Notes under the pieces: generated by a model
What the model was told of the DNA's origin: nothing
Database searches by the model: none
What the model saw: the letters and a program-made list of their open reading frames with translations, nothing else
NCBI RefSeq assembly: GCF_039535785.1
Contig: NZ_BAAAXV010000008.1
Location: 62,001-126,000, forward strand
Reading direction: 5' to 3'
Length of the DNA stretch: 64,000 nucleotides
DNA from: Nonomuraea helvata
Lineage (GTDB): Bacteria; Actinomycetota; Actinomycetes; Streptosporangiales; Streptosporangiaceae
In this document: positions 42,284 through 51,265 of the stretch, one piece after another
Layout of the letters: each line of letters starts with the position of its first letter
Position numbering within the stretch: position 1 is the stretch's first letter
Program-made: the position numbers and the translations under genes

Positions 42284-43330
42284 CTATCCATTGACCACCT
42301 CAATGGGGTGGCGCACGACGGCGTCGAACGCGTACCCGTACGGGTGGCGCGGCGTGACCGGCGGCTGCGTGGCGCCTGTCTCGTCGGTGGCCCGCGCCAT
42401 CAGCACGTGAGGTCCCGTGTGACGGGGCGCCCATGAAATGTGCCATGGCAGCCACGCCCTGGCCAGGTGCTGCCCGTGATGTTCGGCCTGGCGCCAGGTG
42501 AGCCCGCCGTCGAGGCTGACCTCCACCCGGACGATCCTGCCCTGCCCCGACCACGAGCGCCCGCGCAGGATGTGCGGGCCCATGAGGGGGAGCCGCGCAT
42601 TCCAGGGGAGTTCGAACGCGCTCTTCACCGGCTGCGTCGTGACGTCCGGGTAAAAGACCGTGTTCCACGGCGTGAAGAGCGTTGTCGATGAAACCTCAAT
42701 ATCGCCGAGCCATTTGATGGAGGCTATTCCCACCCATCCCGGCACCACCAGCCGCACCGGAAATCCGTGATCGGGGGGAAGCGGCTCGCCGTTCATCTCG
42801 TACGCCACGAGGACGTCGTCCATGGCCTTGCCGATCGGCAGCGGCCTGCGTACGTGCCCGTAGTCCTCGAACGGCGCGTCGAGCCCCGTGGGCAGGACGT
42901 CGACCGCTCCGGGGAGCAGCCCGACCTCCTTGAGCAGGACCTTCAACGGCACCCCGCGCCACCGCGCGACCCCGATCCCGCCCAGCCCCCACTGCGTGCC
43001 CGGGGCGGCGTCGTTCTGCTGCGTGCCGTAGAACCGCCGTCCGTTGCCGGCGCACTCGATCGCCACGTCGAACGTCCGCGACGGCATGGCGCGCAGCTGC
43101 TCGTAGCCGAACTCCCGCGGGCGCCGAACGCCCGCCCCGTGCACCCGCAGCCGCCAGGTGGTGACGTCGATGATCGGGGTGGAGGTGTGGTTGCGCACGA
43201 AGAACCGGTCGATCGGGGTGTGGTATCCCTCTCCTGACATGGCCTCCCATCGCATCTCCGCGTTCAGGCCATGCACCCTGAACAGGTGGTCGGGCAGCGG
43301 CTTCACGATCGTCGCCGTCACTTGGTTCAT
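42284..43330 (-). CDS. Sulfite oxidase-family molybdopterin enzyme
   Basis: A protein of 348 residues from ATG 43330 (MNQVTATIVKPLP) with a GGTGA site. The molybdenum-ligating cysteine is C93 in DVAIECAGNGRRF. The moco-binding GVARWRGVPLKVLL and PVRLVVPGWVGIASIKWLG segments and a C-terminal dimerisation (Mo-co_dimer) domain follow. There is no heme domain and no Tat signal, so it is a cytoplasmic SorA-like or uncharacterised sulfite-oxidase-like protein. Electron acceptor unknown. It appears monocistronic. Confidence 0.92.
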   Translation of the reverse strand: MNQVTATIVKPLPDHLFRVHGLNAEMRWEAMSGEGYHTPIDRFFVRNHTSTPIIDVTTWRLRVHGAGVRRPREFGYEQLRAMPSRTFDVAIECAGNGRRFYGTQQNDAAPGTQWGLGGIGVARWRGVPLKVLLKEVGLLPGAVDVLPTGLDAPFEDYGHVRRPLPIGKAMDDVLVAYEMNGEPLPPDHGFPVRLVVPGWVGIASIKWLGDIEVSSTTLFTPWNTVFYPDVTTQPVKSAFELPWNARLPLMGPHILRGRSWSGQGRIVRVEVSLDGGLTWRQAEHHGQHLARAWLPWHISWAPRHTGPHVLMARATDETGATQPPVTPRHPYGYAFDAVVRHPIEVVNG

Positions 43331-43488
43331 GGCAGTCACCTCGTACGACCTATTTCCTACCTGGAAACCATTTAATCTCCTCACGCTGTTCCGGCGCACC
43401 CCGCGTTGCCGAACTCTGTCCGGCCACTACGGGAACGTTCCATTTCGCTACCTCGGGCCTTACCCTCCCGGGGGAAGGGGAACCGGGC

Positions 43489-44292
43489 CTATCCGGCGCG
43501 GCGTCGCTCGGCCCGGATCCGGAGGAGGTCGGCGCTCGCCTGGTCGGCGGGCAGGAACGCCTCCAGGTGGAGTTCGGCGAGCGTGATGTCGGTCGCAGTG
43601 GCGAACGAGGTCAATGTGGTGATCAGACGCAGCTCGCCGTCCGCCGACGCCAGCCGCATCGGCACGGAGAAGCCGAGATGCCCGGGGCCGACCGGGGTCT
43701 GCGGGACGTATCCGGCCAGCTCGGCGACGAAATCGTCCAGGCGCGGATCGGGGCTCCGCCGCGCCCTGGCACGAAGGTTCTCGATCACATGCCGGCCCCA
43801 CTCGTCCAGGTTCAGCACCCTGCGTCCCATCCCGTCCGGATGGAGCATGAGCCGCAGCATGTTGACCGGCGGTGCGAGCAGTTCGGGTGAGGCGTCCTCG
43901 GTGAACACCTCGACGGCGTCGTTGGCCGCCACCACCCGCCCGTAGGGCGCGATGACGAGCGCCGGATACGGCATATGCCCGTGCAGGATCTGCTCAAGGG
44001 CGACCCGGACCGGGCGTAGCGCGGATTCGTCCAGGTCCGACTCGGTGAACATCGGCGCGAACCCGGCCACCGCGAGCAGATCGTTCCGCTCCCGCAGCGT
44101 CAGGCCGAGCGACTCGGCCAGCCGGATCACCACCGCCCGCCCCGGCTGGGAGCGACCGCTCTCGATGAAGCTCAGATGACGCTGGGTCGTGCCGGCCAGC
44201 GTGGCCAGTTCGAGCTGGCTGAGCCGGCGCGCCCGGCGCCAGCGGCTCAGCTCGGCGCCGACGCCGCTCTGTTCGATCGTGCTGCTGCTCAC
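43489..44292 (-). CDS. XRE-family regulator with MmyB-like ligand domain
   Basis: A protein of 267 residues with a GTG start. The helix-turn-helix is RLSQLELATLAGTTQRHLSF followed by IESGRSQPGRAVV. The rest is an MmyB-like PAS-related domain (LVIAPYGRVVAANDAVEVFT, LRLMLHPDGMGRRVLNLDEW), known in regulators of short-chain dehydrogenase genes. TAGAAC (minus strand, 44299-44304) 6 bases before the GTG suggests a leaderless start. It is divergent from the alcohol dehydrogenase gene, its likely target, with a large palindrome between them. Confidence 0.92.
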   Translation of the reverse strand: MSSSTIEQSGVGAELSRWRRARRLSQLELATLAGTTQRHLSFIESGRSQPGRAVVIRLAESLGLTLRERNDLLAVAGFAPMFTESDLDESALRPVRVALEQILHGHMPYPALVIAPYGRVVAANDAVEVFTEDASPELLAPPVNMLRLMLHPDGMGRRVLNLDEWGRHVIENLRARARRSPDPRLDDFVAELAGYVPQTPVGPGHLGFSVPMRLASADGELRLITTLTSFATATDITLAELHLEAFLPADQASADLLRIRAERRRAG

Positions 44293-44323
44293 CAGACCGT
44301 TCTACCGCGTCCACGGAGCCCCC

Positions 44324-44347
44324 GGCGATTCCCTCGAGGGAATTGCC
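44324..44347. promoter_or_regulatory. 24-bp near-perfect palindrome between XRE regulator and alcohol dehydrogenase
   Basis: The core ATTCCCTCGAGGGAAT (44328-44343) is a perfect 16-base palindrome, and the match extends to 24 bases with one mismatch. It sits where the -35 of the XRE gene would be and upstream of the dehydrogenase gene, as expected for an autoregulatory operator. Confidence 0.65.
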
Positions 44348-44447
44348 GGACGCCACGGCCACCCCACACGATCTCGTCGTGGAACGGGTGGCGGTCCGCC
44401 GGCATCGCCGGACCGACATGATCACGAGACGATGAAAGGGCTGTTCG

Positions 44448-45461
44448 ATGAGGAGCTATCACCTTGATCCGGGACATGGCCTTGCCGGGCTGACGGTCCA
44501 GGAGCACGACATACCCGAACCTGCGCGCGGGCAGGTCGTCGTCCGGGTGCGCGCGAACTCGCTCGGCTTCCGCGACCTGATGGTGCTCGCCGGTAACTAT
44601 CCGCTGCCGATCAGGCCCGGCGTGGTGCCCGGCTGTGAAGGGGCGGGGGAGGTCGTGGCCGTCGGCGAGGACGTCAGCCGGGTGCGGCCGGGCGACCGGG
44701 TGGCGGCCACCGTCTTTCCCCGCTGGCTGGACGGTCCGTTCAGGCTGGACAACGCCGCGCAGCTCGGGACGATGGTCGACGGCATGTTGACGGACTACGC
44801 CGTGTTGGGCGAGGACGGCGTCGTGCCCATCCCGGAGCACCTGTCGTTCGAGGAGGCCGCGGCGCTGCCGTTGGCGGCGGTGACCGCCTGGAACGCCCTG
44901 ACCAGTGGCAGCCCGCTCCGCCCTGGGGACAGCGTGCTGACCCTGGGGTCGGGAGGAGTGTCGCTGTTCGTGCTGCAGTTCGCCAAGCTGGCCGGGGCCC
45001 GGGTGATCGTGACCACGTCCGGCGCCGCCAAGGCCGATCGGCTGAAGGCACTAGGGGCGGACGATGTGATCAACTACCGGGAGGACCCGGAGTGGTCGGA
45101 GACGGTCCGTGCCCTCACCGGCGGCGTGGGCGTCGATCGCGTCGTCGACTCGACGGGGCCGCTGGAGCAGTCGCTGAAGTCCGCCGCGTTCGGCGGCGAC
45201 GTGGCCTTCGTCGGCCGTTGGCTCTCCGGCGCCGCGGGAGCCCGGCCCATCGACCCGGCGCTGCTGTTCAGAGCGGGTGCGACGCTGCATCCCATCGCCA
45301 CGGGCAGCCGCACCCACTTCGTCGAGCTGGCCCGCGCCGTGGAGGTCCATCGGGTGCGGCCGGTGCTCGATCGGGTGTTCCCGTTCGAGGACGTTCCCGA
45401 GGCCTTCCGCTACGTGGAGTCAGGCGGTGGCTTCGGCAAGGTGGTCATCACTCACGACTGA
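44448..45461 (+). CDS. Zinc-type alcohol dehydrogenase/quinone oxidoreductase-like (MDR superfamily)
   Basis: A protein of 337 residues of the medium-chain dehydrogenase superfamily. GroES-like half: PGVVPGCEGAGEVVAVGEDV. Rossmann half: DSVLTLGSGGVSLFVLQFAK with NAD(P)-binding GSGGVS. The catalytic zinc ligands of classical alcohol dehydrogenases are not clearly present (SLGFRDL in place of the Cys-containing motif), so a zinc-independent oxidoreductase is likely. It is probably controlled by the divergent XRE protein. Its last 14 bases overlap the end of the convergent FAD monooxygenase gene. Confidence 0.88.
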   Translation: MRSYHLDPGHGLAGLTVQEHDIPEPARGQVVVRVRANSLGFRDLMVLAGNYPLPIRPGVVPGCEGAGEVVAVGEDVSRVRPGDRVAATVFPRWLDGPFRLDNAAQLGTMVDGMLTDYAVLGEDGVVPIPEHLSFEEAAALPLAAVTAWNALTSGSPLRPGDSVLTLGSGGVSLFVLQFAKLAGARVIVTTSGAAKADRLKALGADDVINYREDPEWSETVRALTGGVGVDRVVDSTGPLEQSLKSAAFGGDVAFVGRWLSGAAGARPIDPALLFRAGATLHPIATGSRTHFVELARAVEVHRVRPVLDRVFPFEDVPEAFRYVESGGGFGKVVITHD

Positions 45462-47103
45462 CGGCACGGGCGTCAAGGGCGAGCAGCCGGGTCAACGCCT
45501 GCCGTAGTTCCTGCTCCGGCTGCCGGAGAAGATCTCCGGCGCGCCAGCCGACGAACCCGTCCGGCCGGATGAGGACGGCCCCGGCATCGGTGATGCCGTA
45601 GGCGTGCGTGAATCGCTGGTCCGGGTCGCGCAGTTCGGCGGCCCCGACGCGGTGGACGTCGACGTCGAGGTCGAGCGAGGCCGCCACCGCCTTGGCCGCT
45701 TCGGCCCACTCCGCACCCTCGGCGCCGGCCAGCAGCGTGAAGGCGCCGGTGAACAGGTCCAATGTGGACAGCTTCGTCCCGGCGCGCTCCAGCCACACGT
45801 GGGGTGCGCGCAGGCCGGGACGGCCGCTGGGGGTGCGAGGGTCTTCCACCGGGTCCTCGGGAGTGGCCGGCTCGGTGCGCACGGCCGCGGAACGGTACCG
45901 GTAACCGAAGGCCATGGTCACCTCGTCGATCCTGGTGGCATCCTCGCCTGCGGCGTGGTGGCGGGCGTCGAGGATGCGCAGTGCGGTGTCCATCGTGGTG
46001 TGCGCGACCGGCCGGCGCTCGGCCTCGTACGTGTCGAGCAGCGCCGGTCCGGCCTGCCCGTGGAGCACGGCGGCGAGCTTCCAGGCCAGGTTGTGCGCGT
46101 CCGCGATGCCGGTGCTCGCGCCGAAGGACCCGGTCGGCGGAAAGACGTGGGCCGCGTCGCCGGCGAAGAACACCCGGCCGGCCCGGTACCGCCGGGCCAC
46201 CCACGCGCCGATCCTGACGTCCATCACCGTCCGGCTCCAGCCGGGCACCGGGGGCACCAACGTGACATCGAGGTCCGCGATCCCTGTCGCGCGGCGGACC
46301 AGCTCGACGCAGCGCTGCTCGGGGAAGTCCTCGATGCTCTCGCCGTGGCGCGGCTGGAAGGGCACCCCGAGCATCCACCGCCCGAGCCGCCCCAACGGGG
46401 CCAGGACCGTGCCCGTCACCGGCTGGTCGAAGTAGGCGAGCATGAACCTGCGTCCCCGCAGTGCGCCGTCGAGGTCGGCGTCGAAGACGAAGTGCGCGGC
46501 ATGGCCCAGCACGCCGGGGCCGTCCGCGCCGATGCCCAGACGGTCGCGGATGCCCGCGCGGTTGCCGTCCGCGGCGATGAGGTAGCCGGCGCGGATGCGG
46601 GATTCGGCCCCACTGCCGAGGTCGCGCACGACGGCCGTCACACCGTCGTCGTCACCGTCGTCGTCACCGTCGATGGAGACCAGCTCGGTGCCGAACCGCA
46701 CGTCCACGCCGGCGCGCTCGGCGTGCGGACGTACGACGCGCTCCAACTCGTCCTGGTCGATCAACGCCCAATCGGCCGGGCTGATGCCTCCGGGCCGGAC
46801 CTGGGCGAGCATGTCGACGCGGAAGCGCTCCTCACCGGCCAGCGTGCCCGCGCCGATCATCTCCGGCATGCCGACCAGGATCGACTGGTGCCGGAGGATC
46901 TCCTCCTCCAGGCCGAGGGCACGGTAGATCTCCATCGACCGCGGGTTGAACGCCCGCGCCTGCGGCATGATCGCCGTCGACGGGTGCCGCTCCACCAGCA
47001 CCGAGCGGACTCCCCGCCGCGCGAGGAAGAACGCCGCGGACAGGCCGGTGATGCCTCCGCCCACGATGAGAACGGCGGTCTTGTGGTCGTACGGTCCGGT
47101 CAT
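45448..47103 (-). CDS. FAD-dependent aromatic monooxygenase (PheA/TfdB type)
   Basis: A protein of 551 residues. The FAD dinucleotide motif is VLIVGGGITGLSAAFFLARR (GxGxxG), the second FAD motif is GRVFFAGDAAHVFPPTG, and the C-terminal thioredoxin-like domain is present (about 400-540). The family hydroxylates phenols or polyketide aromatics using NAD(P)H. An acidic DGDDDGDDDG tract near residue 145, encoded by a 12-base repeat, is unusual and probably a surface loop. A consensus promoter lies upstream. It is divergent from a TetR gene, the probable repressor. Confidence 0.92.
   Translation of the reverse strand: MTGPYDHKTAVLIVGGGITGLSAAFFLARRGVRSVLVERHPSTAIMPQARAFNPRSMEIYRALGLEEEILRHQSILVGMPEMIGAGTLAGEERFRVDMLAQVRPGGISPADWALIDQDELERVVRPHAERAGVDVRFGTELVSIDGDDDGDDDGVTAVVRDLGSGAESRIRAGYLIAADGNRAGIRDRLGIGADGPGVLGHAAHFVFDADLDGALRGRRFMLAYFDQPVTGTVLAPLGRLGRWMLGVPFQPRHGESIEDFPEQRCVELVRRATGIADLDVTLVPPVPGWSRTVMDVRIGAWVARRYRAGRVFFAGDAAHVFPPTGSFGASTGIADAHNLAWKLAAVLHGQAGPALLDTYEAERRPVAHTTMDTALRILDARHHAAGEDATRIDEVTMAFGYRYRSAAVRTEPATPEDPVEDPRTPSGRPGLRAPHVWLERAGTKLSTLDLFTGAFTLLAGAEGAEWAEAAKAVAASLDLDVDVHRVGAAELRDPDQRFTHAYGITDAGAVLIRPDGFVGWRAGDLLRQPEQELRQALTRLLALDARAVSRE
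46641..46672 (-). repeat. 12-bp tandem repeat in the FAD monooxygenase gene
   Basis: CACCGTCGTCGT is repeated 2.7 times and encodes Asp/Gly residues on the minus strand. It is in frame, so copy number could vary without breaking the gene. Confidence 0.85.
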
Positions 47104-47140
47104 CGTCTCAACCTCTCTGTCGTCCTAGCCACGCAGCCTC

Positions 47141-47184
47141 ATAATCAACAGTCCACTTATCTTTGTCAACCATTCATTTGATTA
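47141..47184 (-). promoter_or_regulatory. Consensus promoter of the FAD monooxygenase gene with flanking inverted repeat
   Basis: On the minus strand TTGACA (47164-47169) and GATTAT (47141-47146) are 17 bases apart. TAATCAA (47142-47148) and TTGATTA (47178-47184) form an inverted repeat bracketing the promoter, a candidate site for the divergent TetR regulator. Confidence 0.6.
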
Positions 47185-47230
47185 GCGCAGCTCGCCAGAT
47201 GGGACTGTCAGGTGGAGGTATGATCGGGTC

Positions 47231-47863
47231 GTGCCCACGCCGAAGCCGCGCAGGTCACCCAAGCCGCAGGAGCGGCAGCGTGACGCGGAGCGCACCCGCA
47301 AGCTCATCCTGGACGCAGCGGCGGCCGAGTTCGCCGCGCACGGGTACGCGGGCGGCCGGATCGCCGCGATCGCGGCCCGTGCGGGCGTCAACCAGCAGCT
47401 GATCTCGTACTACTTCGACGGCAAGGAGGGCCTCTACCAGGCCCTGTCACAGGAGTGGCGGCAGCGTGAGAGCGAGCTCGTGACGCCGGACACGCCGCTG
47501 CCCGAGCAGATCCGCCGCTACGCGCTGGAGGCGCTGAGCAACCCGGACGGTGTCCGGCTGATGGCGTGGGGCGGTCTGGAGTACGCCGGTCCGGAAAGCG
47601 ATCCTGATCACGCGCCCCGTTCGGAGCGGCTGCAGAGGGCCGTCGACGAGATCAGTGACGCCCAGTCGGTCGGCCGTCTGCCTGCTGAAGTGGACCCGGC
47701 CTGCCTGATGGTCATGTTGATGGCCGCCGCGATGGCGACCACCTCGATTCCGCACGTCATCGAAGGCGTCTGCCGGGTCGATCCCCGCTCGCCCGAGTTC
47801 CTCCGCCACTACGCCGAACAGGTCGCCCTCGTCGCCCGCCTCCTCGGCCTCGACCCCGCCTAG
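47231..47863 (+). CDS. TetR-family transcriptional regulator (divergent from FAD monooxygenase)
   Basis: A protein of 210 residues with a GTG start 6 bases after a TATGAT -10-like box (47219-47224), so it is probably leaderless. A basic start (PTPKPRRSPKPQERQRDAER) precedes the helix-turn-helix (YAGGRIAAIAARAGVNQQLI, SYYFDGKEGLY). The C-terminal domain is complete. It likely represses the divergent monooxygenase gene. A short hairpin follows its stop before the convergent P450 gene. Confidence 0.92.
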   Translation: MPTPKPRRSPKPQERQRDAERTRKLILDAAAAEFAAHGYAGGRIAAIAARAGVNQQLISYYFDGKEGLYQALSQEWRQRESELVTPDTPLPEQIRRYALEALSNPDGVRLMAWGGLEYAGPESDPDHAPRSERLQRAVDEISDAQSVGRLPAEVDPACLMVMLMAAAMATTSIPHVIEGVCRVDPRSPEFLRHYAEQVALVARLLGLDPA

Positions 47864-47874
47864 GCGGAGTCGAT

Positions 47875-47893
47875 CGGCCGGCGGAACCGGCCG
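47875..47893. terminator. Hairpin between convergent TetR and P450 genes
   Basis: CGGCCGG-N5-CCGGCCG forms a perfect 7-bp stem 12 bases after the TetR stop. The remainder of 47864-48016 shows no gene. Confidence 0.45.
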
Positions 47894-48016
47894 GCTCGGG
47901 AGCGGCCCAGGCGTGCCGGATCACCGAGCGCGTGCGGCATCGGCACGCGCGTCAGCGGTGGCCGATCCGCAGGGCCACGATGCCGACGCGGGCCCCGCTG
48001 CCCGCTTCTGTCCCGC

Positions 48017-49255
48017 TCACCAGGTGACCGGGAGCTCGTAGGCGCCGTAGATGACGGCGTCCGTCTTGAACGGCAGGTCCTCGACCGGTGTGGCGAGCCG
48101 CAGGGTGGGGATGCGGCGGAACAGCGTGTCGAAGACGATCTGCAGTTCCATCCGGGCCAGGTTCTGGCCGAGGCACTGATGCGGGCCGAACCCGAAGGCG
48201 AGGTGGTGGCGGGCCCCACGCTCGACATCCAGGTCGGCCGGATTCTTGAACACCGAAGGGTCCCAGTTGGCCGACAGGCTCGAGACCACGACGCCCTCAC
48301 CGGCCTTGATGCTCACCCCGCCGATCCGCACGTCTTCGGTGGCCACCCGGGAGGCGACCGCGTCGGTGATGGCGAAGTAGCGCAGCAGTTCCTCCACGGC
48401 CATGGGGGTCCGGCCCGGATCGGCCTTGATCAGGGCCAGCTGCTCCGGGTGGGTGAGCAGCCCGATCACGCCGAGCGAGATCATGTTCGCCGTGGTCTCG
48501 TGTCCGGCGGTCAGCAGCAGGAAGGCCACGCTCACCAGGCCGGTGTGGTCGAGGGCGCCGTTCCGGCGTTGCCGGGCGATCTGCCGGCTGAACAGGTCGT
48601 CGCCGGGTTCGGACTCCTTGCGGGTGATCAGGTCGTCGATGTAGGCGCGGAGTTCGGCGAAGGCTCGCCGGCGGTCCTCCGGCGAGGAGGTCCGGCGTAC
48701 CGCCACGGCGGTGCGGCTCTGGAAGAAGTCGTGGTCGGTATAGGGAACGCCGAGCAGTTCACTGATCACCAGTGAGGGCACCGGCAGGGACAGCGCCTGC
48801 ACCAGGTCGACGGGACGCTGATCGGTGGCGAGCATGTCGTCGATGAACCGGTCGACGATCTCCTGGACGCGCGGGCGCAGTGCGGCCAGCCGCTTCACGG
48901 TGAACTCGCCGATCACCGGACGCCGGGCCGCGGCGTGTTCCTCGCCATCCATGCCGATCATCAACGGCGGCTGGCTGCGGAGCTGCTGCAGGGTTGCCGC
49001 ATCGACGTTGAGTACCGGGAAGCCGTCCTTGCGGCGGTCGGAGGAGAAGCGGCGGTCGGCGAGGACGGCACGGCCTTCCGCATGCCCGGACACCCACCAC
49101 ACCTCGGCGCCGCTCGCCAGGCGAGTCCTGCTGATCGGGGCGTGCTCGCGCAGTCGCTCGTACTCGGCGGGCGGGGCGAACGGGCAACCACGCTCGACCG
49201 GCAGTTCCAGGTCGGCGAGTTCGCCGGCGATGCTCTTCGTCATGCTCTTCGTCAT
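48017..49255 (-). CDS. Cytochrome P450 (CYP105/107-like)
   Basis: A soluble P450 of 412 residues. I-helix LLLTAGHETTANM (AGxxTT), ExxR in EELLRYF, heme loop FGFGPHQCLGQNLAR with the Cys ligand. A GGAGGT site lies 5 bases before the ATG. The first eight residues are a doubled MTKS from a 12-base direct repeat. It is the last gene of a same-strand run with the ECF41 sigma factor, SDR and membrane protein genes, so it is a candidate member of that sigma regulon (inference). Substrate unknown. Confidence 0.93.
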   Translation of the reverse strand: MTKSMTKSIAGELADLELPVERGCPFAPPAEYERLREHAPISRTRLASGAEVWWVSGHAEGRAVLADRRFSSDRRKDGFPVLNVDAATLQQLRSQPPLMIGMDGEEHAAARRPVIGEFTVKRLAALRPRVQEIVDRFIDDMLATDQRPVDLVQALSLPVPSLVISELLGVPYTDHDFFQSRTAVAVRRTSSPEDRRRAFAELRAYIDDLITRKESEPGDDLFSRQIARQRRNGALDHTGLVSVAFLLLTAGHETTANMISLGVIGLLTHPEQLALIKADPGRTPMAVEELLRYFAITDAVASRVATEDVRIGGVSIKAGEGVVVSSLSANWDPSVFKNPADLDVERGARHHLAFGFGPHQCLGQNLARMELQIVFDTLFRRIPTLRLATPVEDLPFKTDAVIYGAYELPVTW

Positions 49256-49358
49256 GAACGACCTCCCGGTAAAGAGATCTGGCTGAGATTGTTCGGCGCT
49301 CTTCGGTGGTGAAGCCCGACGCGGGTCCTGGGCAGGCCCGGCTGTCCGCCACCGGTGG

Positions 49359-50255
49359 TCATCGCAGGGTGAGCGGGGTCTCGGATCCGATGCGGGTCAG
49401 CTTCTGCGGATTGCGGACGTAGTAGAGGCCGGTGATGCGGGTGTCCTCGACGCGGATCGCAATGACGCCGTCGATCTCGCCGTCCACGCGGAGGATGAGT
49501 GCCGGGTTGCCGTTGACCACGGTGGGGTCGCCGGTGAGCGCGACCCCGGCCTTGCCGATGCCGCCGACGATGAAACGGGCCACCTTGTCGGCGCTGATGA
49601 TGGGCCGCGGCGCGGCCTGCTTGATGCCGCCGCCGTCGCTCACCAGAACGACCTCGGGGGCCAGCACGTCAAGCAGACCCTGCAGGTCCCCGCCTTCGAG
49701 CGCGCGCTGGAACGACTCCAGGGCCGCCCGGGTCTCGCCGGAGGAGACCGCCTCGCGCGGGCGGCGGGCTTCGACGTGCCGGCGGGCCCGGTACGCGATC
49801 TGCCGGACGGCCGCCGGGCTTTTGCCGAGGGCGTCCGCGATCTCGTCGTAGCCGACGTCGAAGGCCTCGTGCAGCACGAAGACGGCGCGCTCGGTCGGCG
49901 ACAGCGTCTCGAGGACGAGCATGAGCGCCATCGACACGCTCTCGGCGAGCTCGACGTCATCGGCCACGTCCGGCGCGGTGAGCAGCGGCTCCGGCAGCCA
50001 AGGACCGACGTACGCCTCCCTGCGGAGCTTCATGCTGCGCAGGCGGTTGAGCGACTGCCGGGTGGTGATCCGGATCAGGTAGGCGCGCTGGTCGAGCACC
50101 TGCTCCACGTCGGCCTTGACCCATCGCAGCCAGGTCTCCTGCAGGACGTCTTCGGCGTCGGCCGCCGATCCGAGCATCTCGTATGCGACGGTGAAGAGCA
50201 GGTTGCGGTGGGCGAGGAACGTCTCGGTCGCCGGGTTGGTGGCGTGATCGCCCAT
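49359..50255 (-). CDS. sigJ: ECF41-type RNA polymerase sigma factor (SigJ-like) with SnoaL-like C-terminal domain
   Basis: A protein of 298 residues from ATG 50255 (MGDHATNPATETFLAHRNLL) with an AAGGAG site. Sigma regions 2 (SAADAEDVLQETWLRWVKAD) and 4 (LSPTERAVFVLHEAFDVGYD) are present, as is the ECF41-specific YVGPWLPEPL linker motif. A fused NTF2/SnoaL-like domain (about 190-298) ends with YYVRNPQKLTRI. In ECF41 factors that domain controls activity in place of a separate anti-sigma factor. The classical target is an adjacent oxidoreductase or carboxymuconolactone gene; here the neighbours are an SDR and a P450. Confidence 0.92.
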   Translation of the reverse strand: MGDHATNPATETFLAHRNLLFTVAYEMLGSAADAEDVLQETWLRWVKADVEQVLDQRAYLIRITTRQSLNRLRSMKLRREAYVGPWLPEPLLTAPDVADDVELAESVSMALMLVLETLSPTERAVFVLHEAFDVGYDEIADALGKSPAAVRQIAYRARRHVEARRPREAVSSGETRAALESFQRALEGGDLQGLLDVLAPEVVLVSDGGGIKQAAPRPIISADKVARFIVGGIGKAGVALTGDPTVVNGNPALILRVDGEIDGVIAIRVEDTRITGLYYVRNPQKLTRIGSETPLTLR

Positions 50256-50324
50256 GTCTCGGTCCTTCTCCTTCGTGGCTGTTCTTCGCCGGCGGTCATT
50301 CGACCGCTCATGCACGTCAGAGGG

Positions 50325-51176
50325 TCACCGAGCTTCTTGGTCGAGCTTGCCGTGCGCCTCCGCCGAAAGATCCTGCCAGTCGGCCCAGGTCTTGAGCCGG
50401 TCGGCGTAGACCTGCTGAATCATCGGGTAGAAGCCCTGGCCGAAGAGCACCCGCAGGGGCGGGTTGTCGGAGTCGACGAGCTTGAGCAGCGCCTGGGCCG
50501 CGGCGGCCGGGTCGCCGGCGGGCTGCTTGCCGGCGACCGCGCCGAGGCGCCGCCGAAGCCCGTCGTAGGCCGGGTCGCGCTCGGCCATGTGGCCGTTGTT
50601 GAGCGGGTCGGGGTTGTTGCCGGAGCGGGTGGCGAAGCCGCCGGGCTCGATGATGGTCACCTTGACGCCGAAGTCGGCGACCTCGCCGGCGAGGGCCTCG
50701 TTCAAGCCCTCGAGGGCCCACTTGGAGGCGTGGTACGCGCCGCCGAGCGGCATGGCGATGACCCCGGCCGCCGAGGACAGCTGGATGATGTGCCCCGAGC
50801 GCTGCTCGCGCAGGTACGGCAGCGCGGCCTGGATCACCCACACCGCGCCGAACAGGTTGGTCTCCATCTGGTCGCGCAGGTCCTGCTCGGTCAGCTCCTC
50901 GATCGCGCCGATCTGGGCGTAGCCGGCGTTGTTCACGATGACGTCCAGTCGGCCGAAGTGCTCCTTGGCCCGCTTCACGCTCTCGAACACGGCGGCCTTG
51001 TCGGCCACGTCCAGCTCCAGCGGGAGCACCGCGTCGCCATAGGCGGCGACCAGCTCGTCAAGGCTTCCGGCGTTCCGCGCGGTCGCGGCCACCTTGTCGC
51101 CCCGGGACAGGGCGGCCTCGACGAAGTTGCGGCCGAGGCCGCGCGACGAACCGGTGACGAACCAGACCTTGCTCAT
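50325..51176 (-). CDS. Short-chain dehydrogenase/reductase (SDR)
   Basis: A protein of 283 residues from ATG 51176 (MSKVWFVTGSSRGLGRNFVE). The NAD(P)-binding motif is TGSSRGLG, NNAG is present (VIVNNAGYAQIG), and the catalytic Ser, Tyr and Lys are in IIQLSSAAG and AYHASKWALEG. Rossmann residues favour NADP (an Arg follows in TARNAGS). It lies 69 bases upstream of the ECF41 sigma gene on the same strand, the typical location for an ECF41 target gene. No clear ECF41 promoter (TGTCACA with CGTC) was found upstream on this strand. Confidence 0.93.
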   Translation of the reverse strand: MSKVWFVTGSSRGLGRNFVEAALSRGDKVAATARNAGSLDELVAAYGDAVLPLELDVADKAAVFESVKRAKEHFGRLDVIVNNAGYAQIGAIEELTEQDLRDQMETNLFGAVWVIQAALPYLREQRSGHIIQLSSAAGVIAMPLGGAYHASKWALEGLNEALAGEVADFGVKVTIIEPGGFATRSGNNPDPLNNGHMAERDPAYDGLRRRLGAVAGKQPAGDPAAAAQALLKLVDSDNPPLRVLFGQGFYPMIQQVYADRLKTWADWQDLSAEAHGKLDQEAR

Positions 51177-51265
51177 GATGTCTTTCCCGTTCTTTCTACG
51201 GTGGCTGTTCCACCTCAAGACACACGAGCCGGCAAAGACATAACACCGTCCGAACGTGACCTGTG